A DNA stretch of 24,552 nt. Source: HOT-345 sp963531535 (GTDB taxonomy: Bacteria > Patescibacteriota > Gracilibacteria > Absconditabacterales > Absconditicoccaceae). Positions 1 through 8,482 of this stretch are shown here, piece by piece; position 1 is the stretch's first letter, and each line of letters starts with the position of its first letter. The notes below the pieces were generated by a model. That model had not been told where the DNA came from. It made no database searches and saw nothing but the letters and a program-made list of their open reading frames with translations. A program made the translations under genes and the position numbers. The stretch covers positions 1 to 24,552 of the forward strand of contig CAUSGX010000013.1 in NCBI GenBank assembly GCA_963531535.1, given 5' to 3'.

Positions 1-15
1 CAAGAACGAATTATT

Positions 16-43
16 TTGAAAAAATATTTTAGTACTTTATATT
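16..43 (+). promoter_or_regulatory. Putative promoter of the DUF6119-like gene
   Basis: A TTGAAA (16-21) and a TATATT (38-43) are separated by 16 bp, about 20 bp before the ATG at 65. The same 16-bp spacing recurs at most of the promoters proposed in this window. Called by eye, and AT-rich DNA gives chance matches. Confidence 0.45.
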
Positions 44-64
44 TTTAATTCATTATATAAAATA

Positions 65-1849
65 ATGAGTAAAGAAATTTTTCAAATTTATAGATTAGAT
101 GAATTACTCTTTGGGGATATAAATTGACGTACAGCTGAGAGTGTTCAACATACTATTACGGAGATCTGTAATGGTTTTACAGAAGTTAGAGTAACTCCAA
201 ATAAGATTAACGGTGTTAATATCCAGTTATTTCATAAGAAAAATCCTTTAAAATATTGAATTTTTGATTTTATTAAAGGTATTTTACCACAAGAGGAAAA
301 AAATATACGGAGGAAGCGTTATAGTACATCAAACAATAATGATATTATATTTTTTTATGATGACAATTTTTCTTATTTTTATGCAATTACTGCAGGAGGT
401 GGATATAGAAAGTTATCTAATTATTTTGATGAAGACTTTCCTATAAATATGTTAAAGAAAAATTTTTGAGGAGGTTTTAGAATCGCACAAAGTCGTAATA
501 TATCTTGAAGTACATATTCAGAAGAGCAAGTTTTCAAGTCTTTTTATAATTTCAATCAAGTAGAGGCATTTTGAAAAATTTTTAAAAAATTAGGGGGAAA
601 ATTAAATCCAGAATCTTCTTTATATAGACATTTCCAAAATCACAATAGTATCAATGCTCAAATAACTGAGGTATGAATAAGAGTTAGTTATTGATTAACT
701 ATAACAGAAATAGTAGATTTAATAAAACAACTTGAAAATATTTATATGAATGAAGATTTAACTCCAGAGCAAGAAATTCTTTTTAGATTTATTGATAGTT
801 TGAAAAGATTTAGAAGTAAAGATAAAAATGAAAAATATTTAAAGCAGTTTTTTATTTATAATATATATCCATTATTAAATAACTCAGAATTAAGAGAGGA
901 TGAAATTGATGTTAATTTTTGTTCTCCAAATGATGTTTCTGACTTTTTTTCAGCAGATAGTTATGTCTTATCTTGTGGTAGGAGAGAATGGAGATTCGAA
1001 ACATATGACATTATGCCCTTTATTCAAGCAATACAACCTACTTTTTCAGGTCTTAATTTTGATCAGGCATTTAATCTTCGGAAGCAGTTTACAATAAATA
1101 TAACTAGTACTGGAGAGGTTGGATATGAAAGAAAGTATAATTTTTTTGAATGTATCCATGGAGAATTTTTTGCCGAAGACATACAGAAATATATTTTTGT
1201 TTTGGAAGGAAAATGTTATGTCTTATGAACATCTTTTCAAACTTTTCTTGAAAATGAGGTTATAAGTATATTATCTAATAATGGGATCTCAATTATTCCG
1301 TTTGGAATTCCAGATAATATGTTAACAGATAAAGAAGAAATATTTAATAGATACCAAATAGATCATGGTATGCAATGTGGAGATCAAATTTTTTATAAAA
1401 ATATAGAGTTGTTTGATTTACTCTATGAACAGCAGGATTGCTTATATATTATCCATATAAAGAAAAAATTTGGGGCTAAAATCCGTGATGTGTGTTCACA
1501 AATAGAAATAGCTGCAAAGTGCATAGAACAAGATATTAAAGATTCACCAAATGATCCAGCTTGTTTGCGTGGCTTATATGATCAAATTATAAATTATGAT
1601 GGTGATCTGCCATATAGACTTTTCTTTAGAGAACAAATAGGATCTTTCGAATCTTTTAGAGATATGTTTAAAAATAAAAGAAGGGTTTATGTTGTGGGTA
1701 TAATTAATAATGAGAACATTACTCGTGAAAATATTGGACATTATTCCTCTAAAATTGCTCGCTATGAATTGGTTTCAACTTGGAATAATTTTAAGAAAAA
1801 TTATGGAGATTCTAGTCTGAAAATTTGTTTTATACATCCAAATTCCTAA
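65..1849 (+). CDS. DUF6119 / TIGR04141-like sporadically distributed protein
   Basis: A 594-residue protein when UGA is read as Gly; eight in-frame UGA codons lie in the first two thirds and none in the last 176 codons. The function is not known. The layout resembles the TIGR04141/DUF6119 family of about 550 residues: a central segment with FFYDDNFSYFYAITAGGGY around residues 95-115, and a C-terminal segment with an acidic residue before a short hydrophobic strand and IIHIKKKFGAK, followed by RRVYVVGIIN. I recognise these blocks from memory without an alignment, so the family call is moderate. Two CGG codons (NI-CGG-RK and NL-CGG-KQF) would be Trp in this code. The ATG at 65 is the first in frame after a plausible promoter; there is no Shine-Dalgarno and no shared leader element. 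The family is patchily distributed, which fits the accessory setting beside an AbiJ-like gene. Confidence 0.6.
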
Positions 1850-1900
1850 ATTTTAAATTGATCCTTATATATGCTATGTATCGTTTATTTATCATATCAA

Positions 1901-1982
1901 CGTCCTCTTCTAATCTCCCCCTCCCTATATTCCAACTAAGTAAAGACTAAAAAACTGACTTCATTCTGAGATCAGTTTTTTG
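1901..1982. repeat. Imperfect ~80-bp repeat, copy A (includes terminator)
   Basis: Copy A aligns by eye with copy B at 2924-3010 at roughly 70 percent. Shared blocks are TCCTCTT, then AAT, CCCTATA, a TC..AA segment, and a final AAAAAACTGA...TCAGTTTTTT hairpin. The two copies have the same orientation and flank the two-helix membrane protein gene at 2047-2781. Confidence 0.45.
1949..1981. terminator. Bidirectional intrinsic terminator between convergent genes
   Basis: AAAAAACTGA (1949-1958) pairs perfectly with TCAGTTTTTT (1972-1981) across a 13-nt loop. It has A and T tracts on both sides, so it can serve the plus gene ending at 1849 and the minus gene ending at 2047. Confidence 0.7.
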
Positions 1983-2046
1983 GTACCTCGTGTTGACAGG
2001 GCAGAAACTGCGGGGATTAAAGAAAGAGAGTAGAAAATTTATATAA

Positions 2047-2781
2047 TTACTTTCTCGTTAGAAAATCAATATCTACATGATAAATAGTATTGTCATTCGG
2101 ATCTATGTAAATGTCGACTAAATCTCAAATGGATACTGTTTTTCAGTTAACAATCATTTTCCCTGGGGTATATCATTTTTCAATAATAATTCTAATATCT
2201 TTTAAAACACGATATGTTACATTTTTTATAAACCATTTTTTTAAAAATCGAGAACGTTTCATCTGATCTTCTACAGATGATAATTCTTCATCTATTTTAT
2301 CTAAAATATTTTGTTTATATTTTTCATCATAATCAAATCAATATTTGTTATATATTGCTTTATATTGTTCCTTTGAGAGTCATTCTTTTTTTGCGTTTTC
2401 AAATCAGTCACTACAATATATCATATCTCAGTCTTTTATTTCTAGGTAATATCATGAAAATCATGTACTATCACTATCCCCTTGTGATGTATAATGTCAA
2501 ATATCAGTAACGGGTAATCTTTTTAAGATTCAATTTCAGTTATTTTTTAAATCTCTGCCTTTTTTAATTTTTGATTCTCATCTAAAAATAAGTAGTAATA
2601 TTACAAAGAATATTCAAAGAAATAAACATGGAACTAAATAATTAATATCTCCCGAAGTATAATATTGATATAAGAAGGCTAATATTCCTCAGCTGCATCC
2701 AATCATAAGAAAGATTAAACATCCATATACAGATCCACGAGATACACTAGTTCATTTTGAATTTTTTCTGATAGTAAACAT
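2047..2781 (-). CDS. Two-helix membrane protein of unknown function
   Basis: A 244-residue protein, visible only when UGA is read as Gly (about 17 in-frame UGA codons). Residues about 17-41 (GCLIFLMIGCSGGILAFLYQ) and 49-66 (LVPCLFLGIFFVILLLIF) form a hairpin of two membrane helices. A soluble C-terminal domain of about 175 residues follows. It is rich in Lys, Asp and Tyr, with KDGDMIYCSDGFENAKKEG near the middle and an Ile-rich strand region near the end. The start is the ATG 28 bp downstream of a good -10 box (TATAAT). I do not recognise the family. The gene is flanked by an imperfect 80-bp repeat, so it may be a cassette. The very high UGA use argues that it has long resided in this lineage or one with the same code. 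Confidence 0.75.
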
Positions 2782-2808
2782 ATTCAAGTGTTATGAATAA
2801 ATGTATAT

Positions 2809-2836
2809 ATTATATTTAATAATGTAAAACTTGCAA
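2809..2836 (-). promoter_or_regulatory. Promoter of the two-helix membrane protein gene
   Basis: On the minus strand, TTGCAA (2836-2831) and a perfect TATAAT (2814-2809) are 16 bp apart. The predicted leader is only about 20 nt. Confidence 0.55.
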
Positions 2837-2923
2837 AATAAAGAGCTCTTTTAATAAAGATCTTAAGTATTTTTTCTTTATTATAATAAAATGCTTGACT
2901 TTAAAAAAAACATACATTCTCAG

Positions 2924-3010
2924 AACTTCCTCTTACAATTCGCCTTAGCGTCCCTATACTCTAATTTAAAAAGTAAAAAAAACTGATCTTGGAATAAAGT
3001 CAGTTTTTTT
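2924..3010. repeat. Imperfect ~80-bp repeat, copy B (includes terminator)
   Basis: Partner of the copy at 1901-1982, in the same orientation. It carries CTTCCTCTTACAATTCGCC, then TCCCTATACTCTAAT, and ends in the same type of ACTGA/TCAGT hairpin with long A and T tracts. Confidence 0.45.
2975..3010. terminator. Intrinsic terminator ending the AbiJ-like operon
   Basis: AAAAAAAACTGA (2975-2986) pairs with TCAGTTTTTTT (3000-3010). It lies just past the stop of the minus-strand gene ending at 3017, and its symmetric A/T tracts allow use in both directions. Confidence 0.7.
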
Positions 3011-3016
3011 ATTATG

Positions 3017-3508
3017 TTATTGATCCTTTTTCTTCCCTTTTATACATTGTATGAAGCAGTTTCGTATATTTTTAATCGTGTCCCGATTATTTATTGCTTT
3101 TTTCCCAAGAAGTAGAACAAGAGTTATCGCAGTTATAATAACATATTCAATAGTAACCAAAAGAATGAAAATGAAAAAATATAAGAAAGAACTTATGGTG
3201 ATACTAATTTCAGTGTAATTATCTGGATTCAGCTTTTGGCCAATTTCAAGTCCTCAGGAAATAATTTTTGATATTATAGCTTCTATACAAGGAATATATG
3301 GGAAGAGGAAAAGGATTATCCCATTTATTAAAAACCCTCGAATAATATAATGTATGATTCTGTCAAATAATGGATTTTTAGATGTATCTATGCGGTCCCT
3401 AAATCGATAGCTTTTCCCTAAAATGATTTCAACAGTAATATATCCAATTGACAAAATTATAAGGAAAAAAGAAATTGCGTATCAAAAAGAAAGATTTATT
3501 TGTGGCAT
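3017..3508 (-). CDS. Small polytopic membrane protein, partner of the AbiJ-like gene
   Basis: A 163-residue protein read through two UGA-Gly codons. Hydrophobic segments lie at about residues 8-29 (GYAISFFLIILSIGYITVEI), 57-85 (GFLINGIILFLFPYIPCIEA) and 106-137 (SSFLYFFIFILLVTIEYVII). They predict three or four helices and a basic C-terminus (KGKKKDQ). The ATG at 3508 lies 24 bp after the stop of the AbiJ-like gene on the same strand, with no terminator between them, so the two are probably co-transcribed. The family is not recognised. A membrane protein next to an abortive-infection protein could be an effector or a sensor partner, but this is inferred from position only. One CGA (SY-CGA-FRD) and one CGG (NN-CGG-DT) should be read as Trp. 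Confidence 0.7.
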
Positions 3509-3532
3509 TTTTGTTTAAATAAGAAATAAAAA

Positions 3533-4363
3533 CTAAATCATTTTACTAATGAGATAATTTACAAAAGCAGAACAACTCACGAGCATATATTTAGCATCAT
3601 CAAAAGTAGGTTGTGTATCTCCCTCTGAAAGCGCATGTCTAATACCTCCTTCGTTGCTTGTATAACCATAAAGTTTGTCAAAAGCCCCCTCAAGTGCTGG
3701 TGGGATTATTACTCCCTTTTCTTTTAATTTTTTTATTGCTTTCCCTAAAGTTGCTTTTTCATCACCTATAATAATTTGACAAAGTGCCTCAACTGCTGAG
3801 ATAGATTCTTTGATAGAGTTTGCATAATCAGAAGGTTCTTTTTTAAAGAGTGAAATCGCTTTTTGAATATGTTCATTTACAGGGGAATAGGGGGTTTTAT
3901 GTGCTTGATTCACGGCTTCTAATTCTTCTTTGTTTATTATAGGAATAATTAATCCATCTTCAGACATATGATAGGCACTATTTTCTTCTGTAAGAATCAA
4001 ATTTATATTTGTTATAAATCAAATTTTATCTGTTTCATTTAAACATCAAAAAACTATTTCTATGTAATCATAAATTTTATTTCGGTCTTTAAATATTATA
4101 TTAAGATCTTGTTCTTGAAAAACATTTGCTGTATTACTAATACTGTTTATTTTTAGTCAAAAGGTGTTAGCAAATTTTAACAAAAAATCACTTTTTAGAT
4201 GAATATAGTATTCATTTCAAAAGCCATCAAACTCCTCATAGCATAATGAGTCTAATAAGATAACACTAATGTTCCACAATTTAATCTTAAGTTTTTCAGC
4301 CATACTATCTTTTTGTAAAAAAGGTTGTGGTTCAATTCACTCTCTTTGAGAAAAAGTCATCAT
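3533..4363 (-). CDS. AbiJ-NTD4-like abortive infection protein
   Basis: A 276-residue protein. The N-terminus has the AbiJ N-terminal domain 4 signature: MTFSQREGIEP, where the Gly is UGA, then MAEKLKIKLWN about 20 residues on. Near residues 92-100 comes FKD-W-NKIYDYIE, where the Trp is CGA; the family usually has Trp before the YD.IE motif. The C-terminal half (about 150-276) is helical with an AVEALCQII stretch and GIRHALSEGD, as in the HEPN-like C-termini of Abi proteins. The family is linked to phage abortive infection, and the C-terminal fold may be an RNase; no activity can be read from the sequence. Two adjacent ATGs (4363 and 4360) follow an AGGA, so the start could be either. The gene heads a probable operon with the membrane protein 24 bp downstream. 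Confidence 0.75.
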
Positions 4364-4381
4364 TCCTATATAAAAAGTAAA

Positions 4382-4483
4382 CTAAAGCTGAATATATTTT
4401 TTTAAGTTTTCTTTTCAAGCAGAGTCAGCTTTAAATTCTCTTTCCCCTCCTTTTATTTGAATATTGCTTTCCTTTACAATCAT
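4382..4483 (-). CDS. Possible 33-residue leader ORF upstream of the AbiJ-like gene
   Basis: An ATG ORF of 33 codons with one UGA-Gly, ending in TAG 18 bp before the AbiJ-like start. The product would contain IQIKGGEREFKADSAGKE and is strongly charged. A minus-strand promoter (4541-4513) lies about 30 bp upstream of its ATG, which supports transcription. AAGGAAG lies about 14 nt before the ATG, a long spacing. It could be a small protein (an antitoxin-like partner would be speculation), a remnant of a larger gene, or chance. Confidence 0.35.
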
Positions 4484-4512
4484 TTCTAATTTTTTATCTT
4501 CCTTTCTTATGT

Positions 4513-4541
4513 ACTATAAAGTCTACGATTATAAAAACCAA
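4513..4541 (-). promoter_or_regulatory. Promoter of the AbiJ-like operon
   Basis: On the minus strand, TTGGTT (4541-4536) and TATAGT (4518-4513) are 17 bp apart. Confidence 0.5.
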
Positions 4542-4621
4542 TATATATTTCCTCAATAAACGAATCTCTTTTTTTACTTGGCTTACTAATAAAATCTAGA
4601 CAATTAGAAATCACTTTCTTC

Positions 4622-4649
4622 TTGCAAAAACAATCAGAATAACTATAGT
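4622..4649 (+). promoter_or_regulatory. Promoter of nusA
   Basis: TTGCAA (4622-4627) and TATAGT (4644-4649) are 16 bp apart. The leader to the ATG at 4694 would be about 38 nt and contains a CTTTTTATCTT stretch like part of the shared leader element. Confidence 0.5.
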
Positions 4650-4693
4650 CAATCCTGAAGAGAACTTTTTATCTTACTAATAAAAATACGAGC

Positions 4694-5731
4694 ATGAAAC
4701 TCGATGGAAAAAGTATCCAGGCTGCGATGATGCAGCTCGTAGAAGAATATAAACTTGATCCGTATCAAGTCTTAGAAGTGATTAGAAACTGAATTAAGTC
4801 AGGTTTCAAAAAGGATTTCCCTGAATATAGAAAGGCTGAGGTGCTGGTAAATATTGAAAATGATGGTACGATCAGTATCTATAAGGCACTTGAAGTGGTA
4901 GAAGAGATTGAAAATGAAGATACTCAGATTTTGCTTGCTGAGGCAAAAGAAGAGAGAAAAGATATCTCAGTTTGAGAGCAGCTTTTGATCAATATTACTC
5001 CTGCAAAACTTGAACTTTCAAGAATTGCGGCTCAGGCTGCGGCTCAGACTATTAAGCAAGGGATCAAAAATATTGAAAGAGAGAGATTCTACGAGAAGTT
5101 TCAGGATAAAGAAGAAGAACTTTTGAAGGCAAAGGTATTGAGAGTACATTCAGATAGTATTATTCTTGATGTTGATGGGACAACCGTTGTTTTGCCACCT
5201 GAGAGTCAGATTCCAAATAGAGTGTATGAAATTGGAGAGGAAGTCTTTGTCTATCTCAAGAAGATTAGTAGAGATACTGGAGGTATTGTCCTCGATATCA
5301 CACAGTCAAGCCCTGATTATGTAGAGGCAATCCTCAAAAAGATCGTTCCTGAATTTGAGTCTGGAGCTGTGCAGATTGATAATATCGCTAGAATTGCTGG
5401 TAAAAAGACTAAAATTCTGGTTTCAAGTACACAGGATTGAGTAGATGCAGTTGGAGTGATGGTTGGACATAAGGGAGATCGTATCAATACTGTTCTTTCA
5501 CTTCTTGATGGAGAAAAGGTTGATTTCGTTCAAAATACTGAAGATCCAACTCAGCTCATCATTGGACTTCTAAAACCAGCTCAGGTTGAAGAAAAAAATG
5601 TTGAATTTAAGCCTAATGGAAAGGTTGTTGTAAAGATTGATGAATCTCAAAAACCACTTGCTATCGGGAAAGGAGCTAGCAATATCAAGCTTGCTTCTCA
5701 GCTCAGTGGATATCAGATTGAGGTTATCTAA
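4694..5731 (+). CDS. nusA: Transcription termination/antitermination factor NusA
   Basis: A 345-residue NusA, which binds RNA polymerase and nascent RNA in pausing, termination and antitermination. The N-terminal domain spans about 1-125. An S1 domain follows at about 135-205 (KAKVLRVHSDSIILDVDGTT). KH1 is near 205-275 (DAVGVMVGHKGDRINTVLSL, then GEKVDFV) and KH2 is at the C-terminus (KPLAIGKGASNIKLASQLSG). This is the usual minimal length, without the acidic repeats of proteobacterial NusA. Three UGA codons encode Gly (after RN in the N-terminal domain, before EQLLIN, and before VDAVG). This is low UGA use for its length and may reflect selection in a well-expressed gene. No ribosomal partner genes adjoin. 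An intrinsic terminator follows, so nusA is probably monocistronic. Confidence 0.95.
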
Positions 5732-5746
5732 TAGAAAATGTCTTGG

Positions 5747-5781
5747 TCTCCGCCTTTTCAGGAAGTGCGGAGATTTTTTTT
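5747..5781 (+). terminator. Intrinsic terminator of nusA
   Basis: TCTCCGC (5747-5753) pairs with GCGGAGA (5767-5773), followed by eight T. It is the most GC-rich stem in the window. Confidence 0.85.
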
Positions 5782-5826
5782 AGACAAATATTCCCTTTTG
5801 TATCAATATAGTATCAGAAAAGGGAG

Positions 5827-5846
5827 AAAAATCAGATTTTTTATTT
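5827..5846 (+). promoter_or_regulatory. Shared leader element, pflA copy
   Basis: AAAAATCAGATTTTTTATTT, with the palindrome centre 24 nt before the pflA ATG. Confidence 0.5.
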
Positions 5847-5857
5847 TTATTGCAAAG

Positions 5858-6592
5858 ATGCTCCGTGTAAATACTGTAGAAACTTTTGCAACGCAGGATT
5901 GACCTGGGATTAGAGTGGCGATCTTTTTGCAAGGCTGTATGTTTAAGTGTTTGTACTGCCACAATCCAGATACGATCCCAATGGAAAATGAAGAAGCGAG
6001 GCGAATGAACGAGGAACAAATCCTCGATTTAGCTGAGAGAAATCGTCCTTATTTTGCAAATGGTGGAGGGATTACGTTCTCTGGAGGAGAGCCGCTTTTA
6101 CAAGCTCCAGCACTTTTACCTATTGTAAAAAGATTAAAAGCTGAAGGATACCACATTTGTATTGATACGAATGGTTTTGTTAGAACGCCTGAAGCGTTAG
6201 AAGTTATTGCGCTTTCAGATTTGATTCTCCCAGATCTTAAGCAGATTAATCCTAAAAAGCATCTTTTGCTTGTTTGACAGGAAAATACCAATACTTTAGC
6301 AACACTTGAGTATCTTGAGAAGATTCAAAAACCTTATTGGCTCAGATATGTATTGGTGCCTGGATTGACTGATGATGAGGAAGATCTCCATCAGTATGGG
6401 AAATATGTCCAAACTCTAAAAAGTATGGAAAGACTTGAGATTTTGCCGTATCATAATTTAGGGAAGGAGAAGCGAAAAAAACTCTGATGGGAATATCCTT
6501 TGGAGTGAACGCCTGCTGCAACAGCTCAAGATGTGCATAGAGCTTTAGATATTTTGAAGAATTATACTGATAAAACTTATAGTAGATTATAG
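5858..6592 (+). CDS. pflA: Pyruvate formate-lyase activating enzyme (radical SAM glycyl-radical activase)
   Basis: A 244-residue radical SAM activase. It installs the glycyl radical on pyruvate formate-lyase or a related enzyme, using a 4Fe-4S cluster and S-adenosylmethionine. It starts with the family motif ETFATQDGPGIRVAIFLQGC, in which the first Gly is UGA. The cluster-binding CMFKCLYC (C-x3-C-x2-C) follows at about residues 30-37. Next come GGGITFSGGEPLLQ near 68-81 and the C-terminal YHNLGKEK-W-KKLGWEYPL, where W206 is a CGA codon at 6473-6475 matching the family's KW. No pyruvate formate-lyase gene is adjacent, so the substrate enzyme must be elsewhere. There is no obvious Shine-Dalgarno; the shared leader element is upstream. 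murB follows 71 bp downstream without a terminator. Confidence 0.92.
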
Positions 6593-6630
6593 ACTTGTTC
6601 TGTAATTTCTCAAATAATATAAAAAAATAA

Positions 6631-6650
6631 GAAATCTGACTTTTATTTTC
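6631..6650 (+). promoter_or_regulatory. Shared leader element, murB copy
   Basis: GAAATCTGACTTTTATTTTC, with the palindrome centre 27 nt before the murB ATG. This copy has C in place of the final T of the right arm. Confidence 0.45.
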
Positions 6651-6663
6651 TTTTCCTATCTAG

Positions 6664-7704
6664 ATGCAAGAAAATATCAACCTAAAACCCTTTACAACAC
6701 TTAAAACGAACTGTATTGCCCGTTATTTTATGCCAATTACTACGACCTATCAGCTTTTGAATCTTATTGAAACTCCACTTTGGGATGAGTGTAAGCATTG
6801 GATACTTTGATGAGGTGCAAACACGCTTTTTTGTGCTGAGGCATTTGACGGGATTGTTGTAAAGATGGAGATCCCTTGATTTAAGATCCTTTCTGAAGAT
6901 GAAACAAGTCTGAAAGTTCAGGTTTGAGCTGGTGAACCGTGGAATAATTTTGTATATTGGGCAGCTGAGAGGGGACTTGGCGGAGTTGAGAATTTGATTG
7001 ATATTCCTGGGACTGTAGGTACGAGTGCGGTTTCAAATATCTGAGCTTATGGGCAGGAGGCGAGTAGTAGTATTTCTGAGGTTATTGGTGTAAATCTGGA
7101 GACAAAAACAATTCAAAAATTGACGAAAGAGGAGTGTCAGTTTGCCTATCGTGAAAGTATTTTTAAGCATGAGCTTCAGGATCAGTTTATTGTCACGCAT
7201 ATCATTTTTGAACTCAAGAAGGTTAATGATGATTATCAATTTGCTACCGAATATGCTGATATTCAGAAAGTTTTATCAGAAAAGAAATCTGACTTTGATC
7301 AGCTTTCTTCTTTTGAAAAGTTGCGTAAGATATCTGAGATTATCTCTGGTATTAGAGCGAGTAAACTGCCTGATTATCATACGATTTGAACGGCTGGAAG
7401 CTATCGAAAAAATCCAGAAATCTGACTTCCTCAGCGAGAAAAGCTTTCTACTCAGTTCTCAGAACTCAAGGCACATTTGACTGAGCAAGAGACAATGAAA
7501 CTCTCAGCTGGGCAACTCATAGAACTCTGCTGATGGAAGGGGAAAGAAGAAAACTGAGTTAAAATGTATGAAAAGCATGCACTCATCTTGGTAAACGAAG
7601 GTGAGAGCTGAGCTGCAGTCTTAGATTATGCGAAGAAGGTAGAGGAGAGTGTATTCACTAGGTTTTGAATTCAGCTTGAGCCTGAGGTGAGGTATTGCTA
7701 TTAA
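6664..7704 (+). CDS. murB: UDP-N-acetylenolpyruvoylglucosamine reductase MurB
   Basis: A 346-residue FAD-dependent reductase that makes UDP-N-acetylmuramic acid for peptidoglycan in the cytoplasm. The FAD-binding LGGGANTLF is at about residues 43-51; two of its three Gly are consecutive UGA codons. Then come VENLIDIPGTVGTSAVSNIG with AYGQE, the catalytic-region YRESIFKHE, KLPDYHTIGTAGSY-W-KNP (the active-site Ser; W is CGA at 7405-7407) and the C-terminal acid in LEPEVRYCY. These cover the known substrate, flavin and proton-donor positions, so the enzyme looks intact. It shows heavy UGA use, and a standard-code caller would break it into many pieces. With murD at 18739 it indicates that the cell builds its own wall precursor. 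An intrinsic terminator follows. Confidence 0.93.
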
Positions 7705-7716
7705 GAAAAAAATGAG

Positions 7717-7756
7717 AAATCTGATCTAAACGAATGAAAAAGATCAGATTTTTTTA
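7717..7756 (+). terminator. Intrinsic terminator of murB
   Basis: AAATCTGATC (7717-7726) pairs with GATCAGATTT (7742-7751), and the T tract continues to 7755. Its arms contain the same AAATCTGA/TCAGATTT words as the leader element. Confidence 0.8.
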
Positions 7757-7765
7757 AAAAAAGTA

Positions 7766-7793
7766 TTGACATTTACAAGAAAATGTGTATACG
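7766..7793 (+). promoter_or_regulatory. Promoter of the small-protein leader
   Basis: A perfect TTGACA (7766-7771) and TATACG (7788-7793) are 16 bp apart. The start codon of the next clear gene is about 190 nt downstream, so a long 5' leader is predicted. Confidence 0.5.
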
Positions 7794-7813
7794 TCTGATG
7801 TAATATAAAAAAT

Positions 7814-7885
7814 ATGAGAAGAATATGAAAATGAAGTAAAGTATTAAGTAATAGATATTGATGCTTCCGAAGTTTTCTAGGGTAG
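7814..7885 (+). CDS. Possible 23-codon leader ORF with three UGA codons
   Basis: ATG at 7814, TAG at 7883-7885. With UGA as Gly it would encode MRRIGKGSKVLSN then about ten more residues. Three of 23 codons are UGA and one CGA would be Trp. It lies right after the predicted transcription start and before two hairpins. There is no Shine-Dalgarno. It could be chance, and I rate it low as a real gene. Confidence 0.2.
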
Positions 7886-7931
7886 CTTTGTAACTCATAA
7901 CTCTAGAGATGAAGAGAACGGTCTCATCTTT
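7877..7931 (+). other. Structured leader with two adjacent hairpins
   Basis: CTAGGGT (7877-7883) can pair with ACTCTAG (7900-7906), one G-U included. AGAGATGA (7905-7912) can pair with TCATCTTT (7924-7931), one G-U included. The two stems share bases 7905-7906, so full pairing of both is not possible. No T tract follows, so neither is a simple terminator. Confidence 0.4.
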
Positions 7932-7991
7932 AAAAATCATACACTACAATACTTTCCGTTCAAAGTAGAGGCCAACTAAAATATTGAAATT

Positions 7992-8423
7992 ATGGCACGT
8001 AGATCAAGTAAGGCAAGAGGAATAACAACAGAGAAGGATGGCGTTGTTATTTACGAAAATCCTGATGGAGTATCTGTATCTCTTAAGTTTACAACTCCGA
8101 AGAGTATTATCTCCTATTTCCAAAACGGTGAAGGAGTGAGGTCTGAACTCGGCAGAGTAGAGAAAGATTCCGTCACATTCCCTCCCGTAGTCAAGATTGA
8201 ATTTAGAGATTTTGACAAGGTGTTTGGAGCAACAGTAAGAGGATACTCTAATATTGCTTCTGAACAAGGTTATGTCGATAATCTTTATATCAATCTCTCT
8301 TGCGAGGATTTTAAATCTGAAATGCTAGTCAAAAGACAAGAGCTGTCAGAATTTAATATCAACGACAAGAATTGCTGGGATGGAGACGAAGGAGAACTTA
8401 CTTTGACACACCTACCAGACTAA
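7992..8423 (+). CDS. Small protein of unknown function, LKF-family paralog 1
   Basis: A 143-residue protein with a basic N-terminus (MARRSSKARG) and then mostly alternating hydrophobic and polar residues, suggesting a beta-rich fold. It is fully open in the standard code: none of its Gly codons is UGA. The block VSVSLKFTTPKSIISYF (about residues 28-44), followed later by KIEFRDFDKVFGATVRGY, resembles blocks in the two minus-strand proteins at 13785-14150 and 14203-14631. I therefore propose a small paralog family, at an identity too low to be sure by eye. The function is unknown. The gene has a strong promoter, a leader of about 190 nt with hairpins, and two hairpins at its 3' end, so it is a self-contained unit. 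Confidence 0.75.
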   Translation: MARRSSKARGITTEKDGVVIYENPDGVSVSLKFTTPKSIISYFQNGEGVRSELGRVEKDSVTFPPVVKIEFRDFDKVFGATVRGYSNIASEQGYVDNLYINLSCEDFKSEMLVKRQELSEFNINDKNCWDGDEGELTLTHLPD

Positions 8424-8431
8424 AAGTCTGG
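8415..8431 (+). other. Hairpin spanning the stop codon
   Basis: CCAGACT (8415-8421) pairs perfectly with AGTCTGG (8425-8431) across AAA. The stop TAA (8421-8423) lies at the loop. Confidence 0.55.
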
Positions 8432-8438
8432 ATTAACC

Positions 8439-8468
8439 GACCTGGCTTAACAAGTCAGGTCATTTTTT
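8439..8468 (+). terminator. Intrinsic terminator of the small-protein gene
   Basis: GACCTG (8439-8444) pairs with CAGGTC (8456-8461). The CTT and AAG inside extend the stem, and six T follow from 8463. Confidence 0.75.
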
Positions 8469-8482
8469 ATAAATTTTAAAAT

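Larger units (their letters stand above)
4364..4693. other. 330-bp intergenic region between AbiJ-like operon and nusA
   Basis: Apart from the possible 33-codon ORF and two divergent promoters (minus 4541-4513, plus 4622-4649), I see no gene or RNA here. It marks the border between the accessory genes and the housekeeping genes. Confidence 0.5.

Noticed and set aside
5818..5860. The AAATCAGATTTTTT element as an intrinsic terminator
   Set aside because: The palindrome has five paired A/T-rich positions around a single central base and cannot form a stable hairpin; it also sits just before start codons.
7142..7480. Plus-strand ORF of 112 residues inside murB
   Set aside because: Out of frame with murB, whose motifs continue through this stretch.
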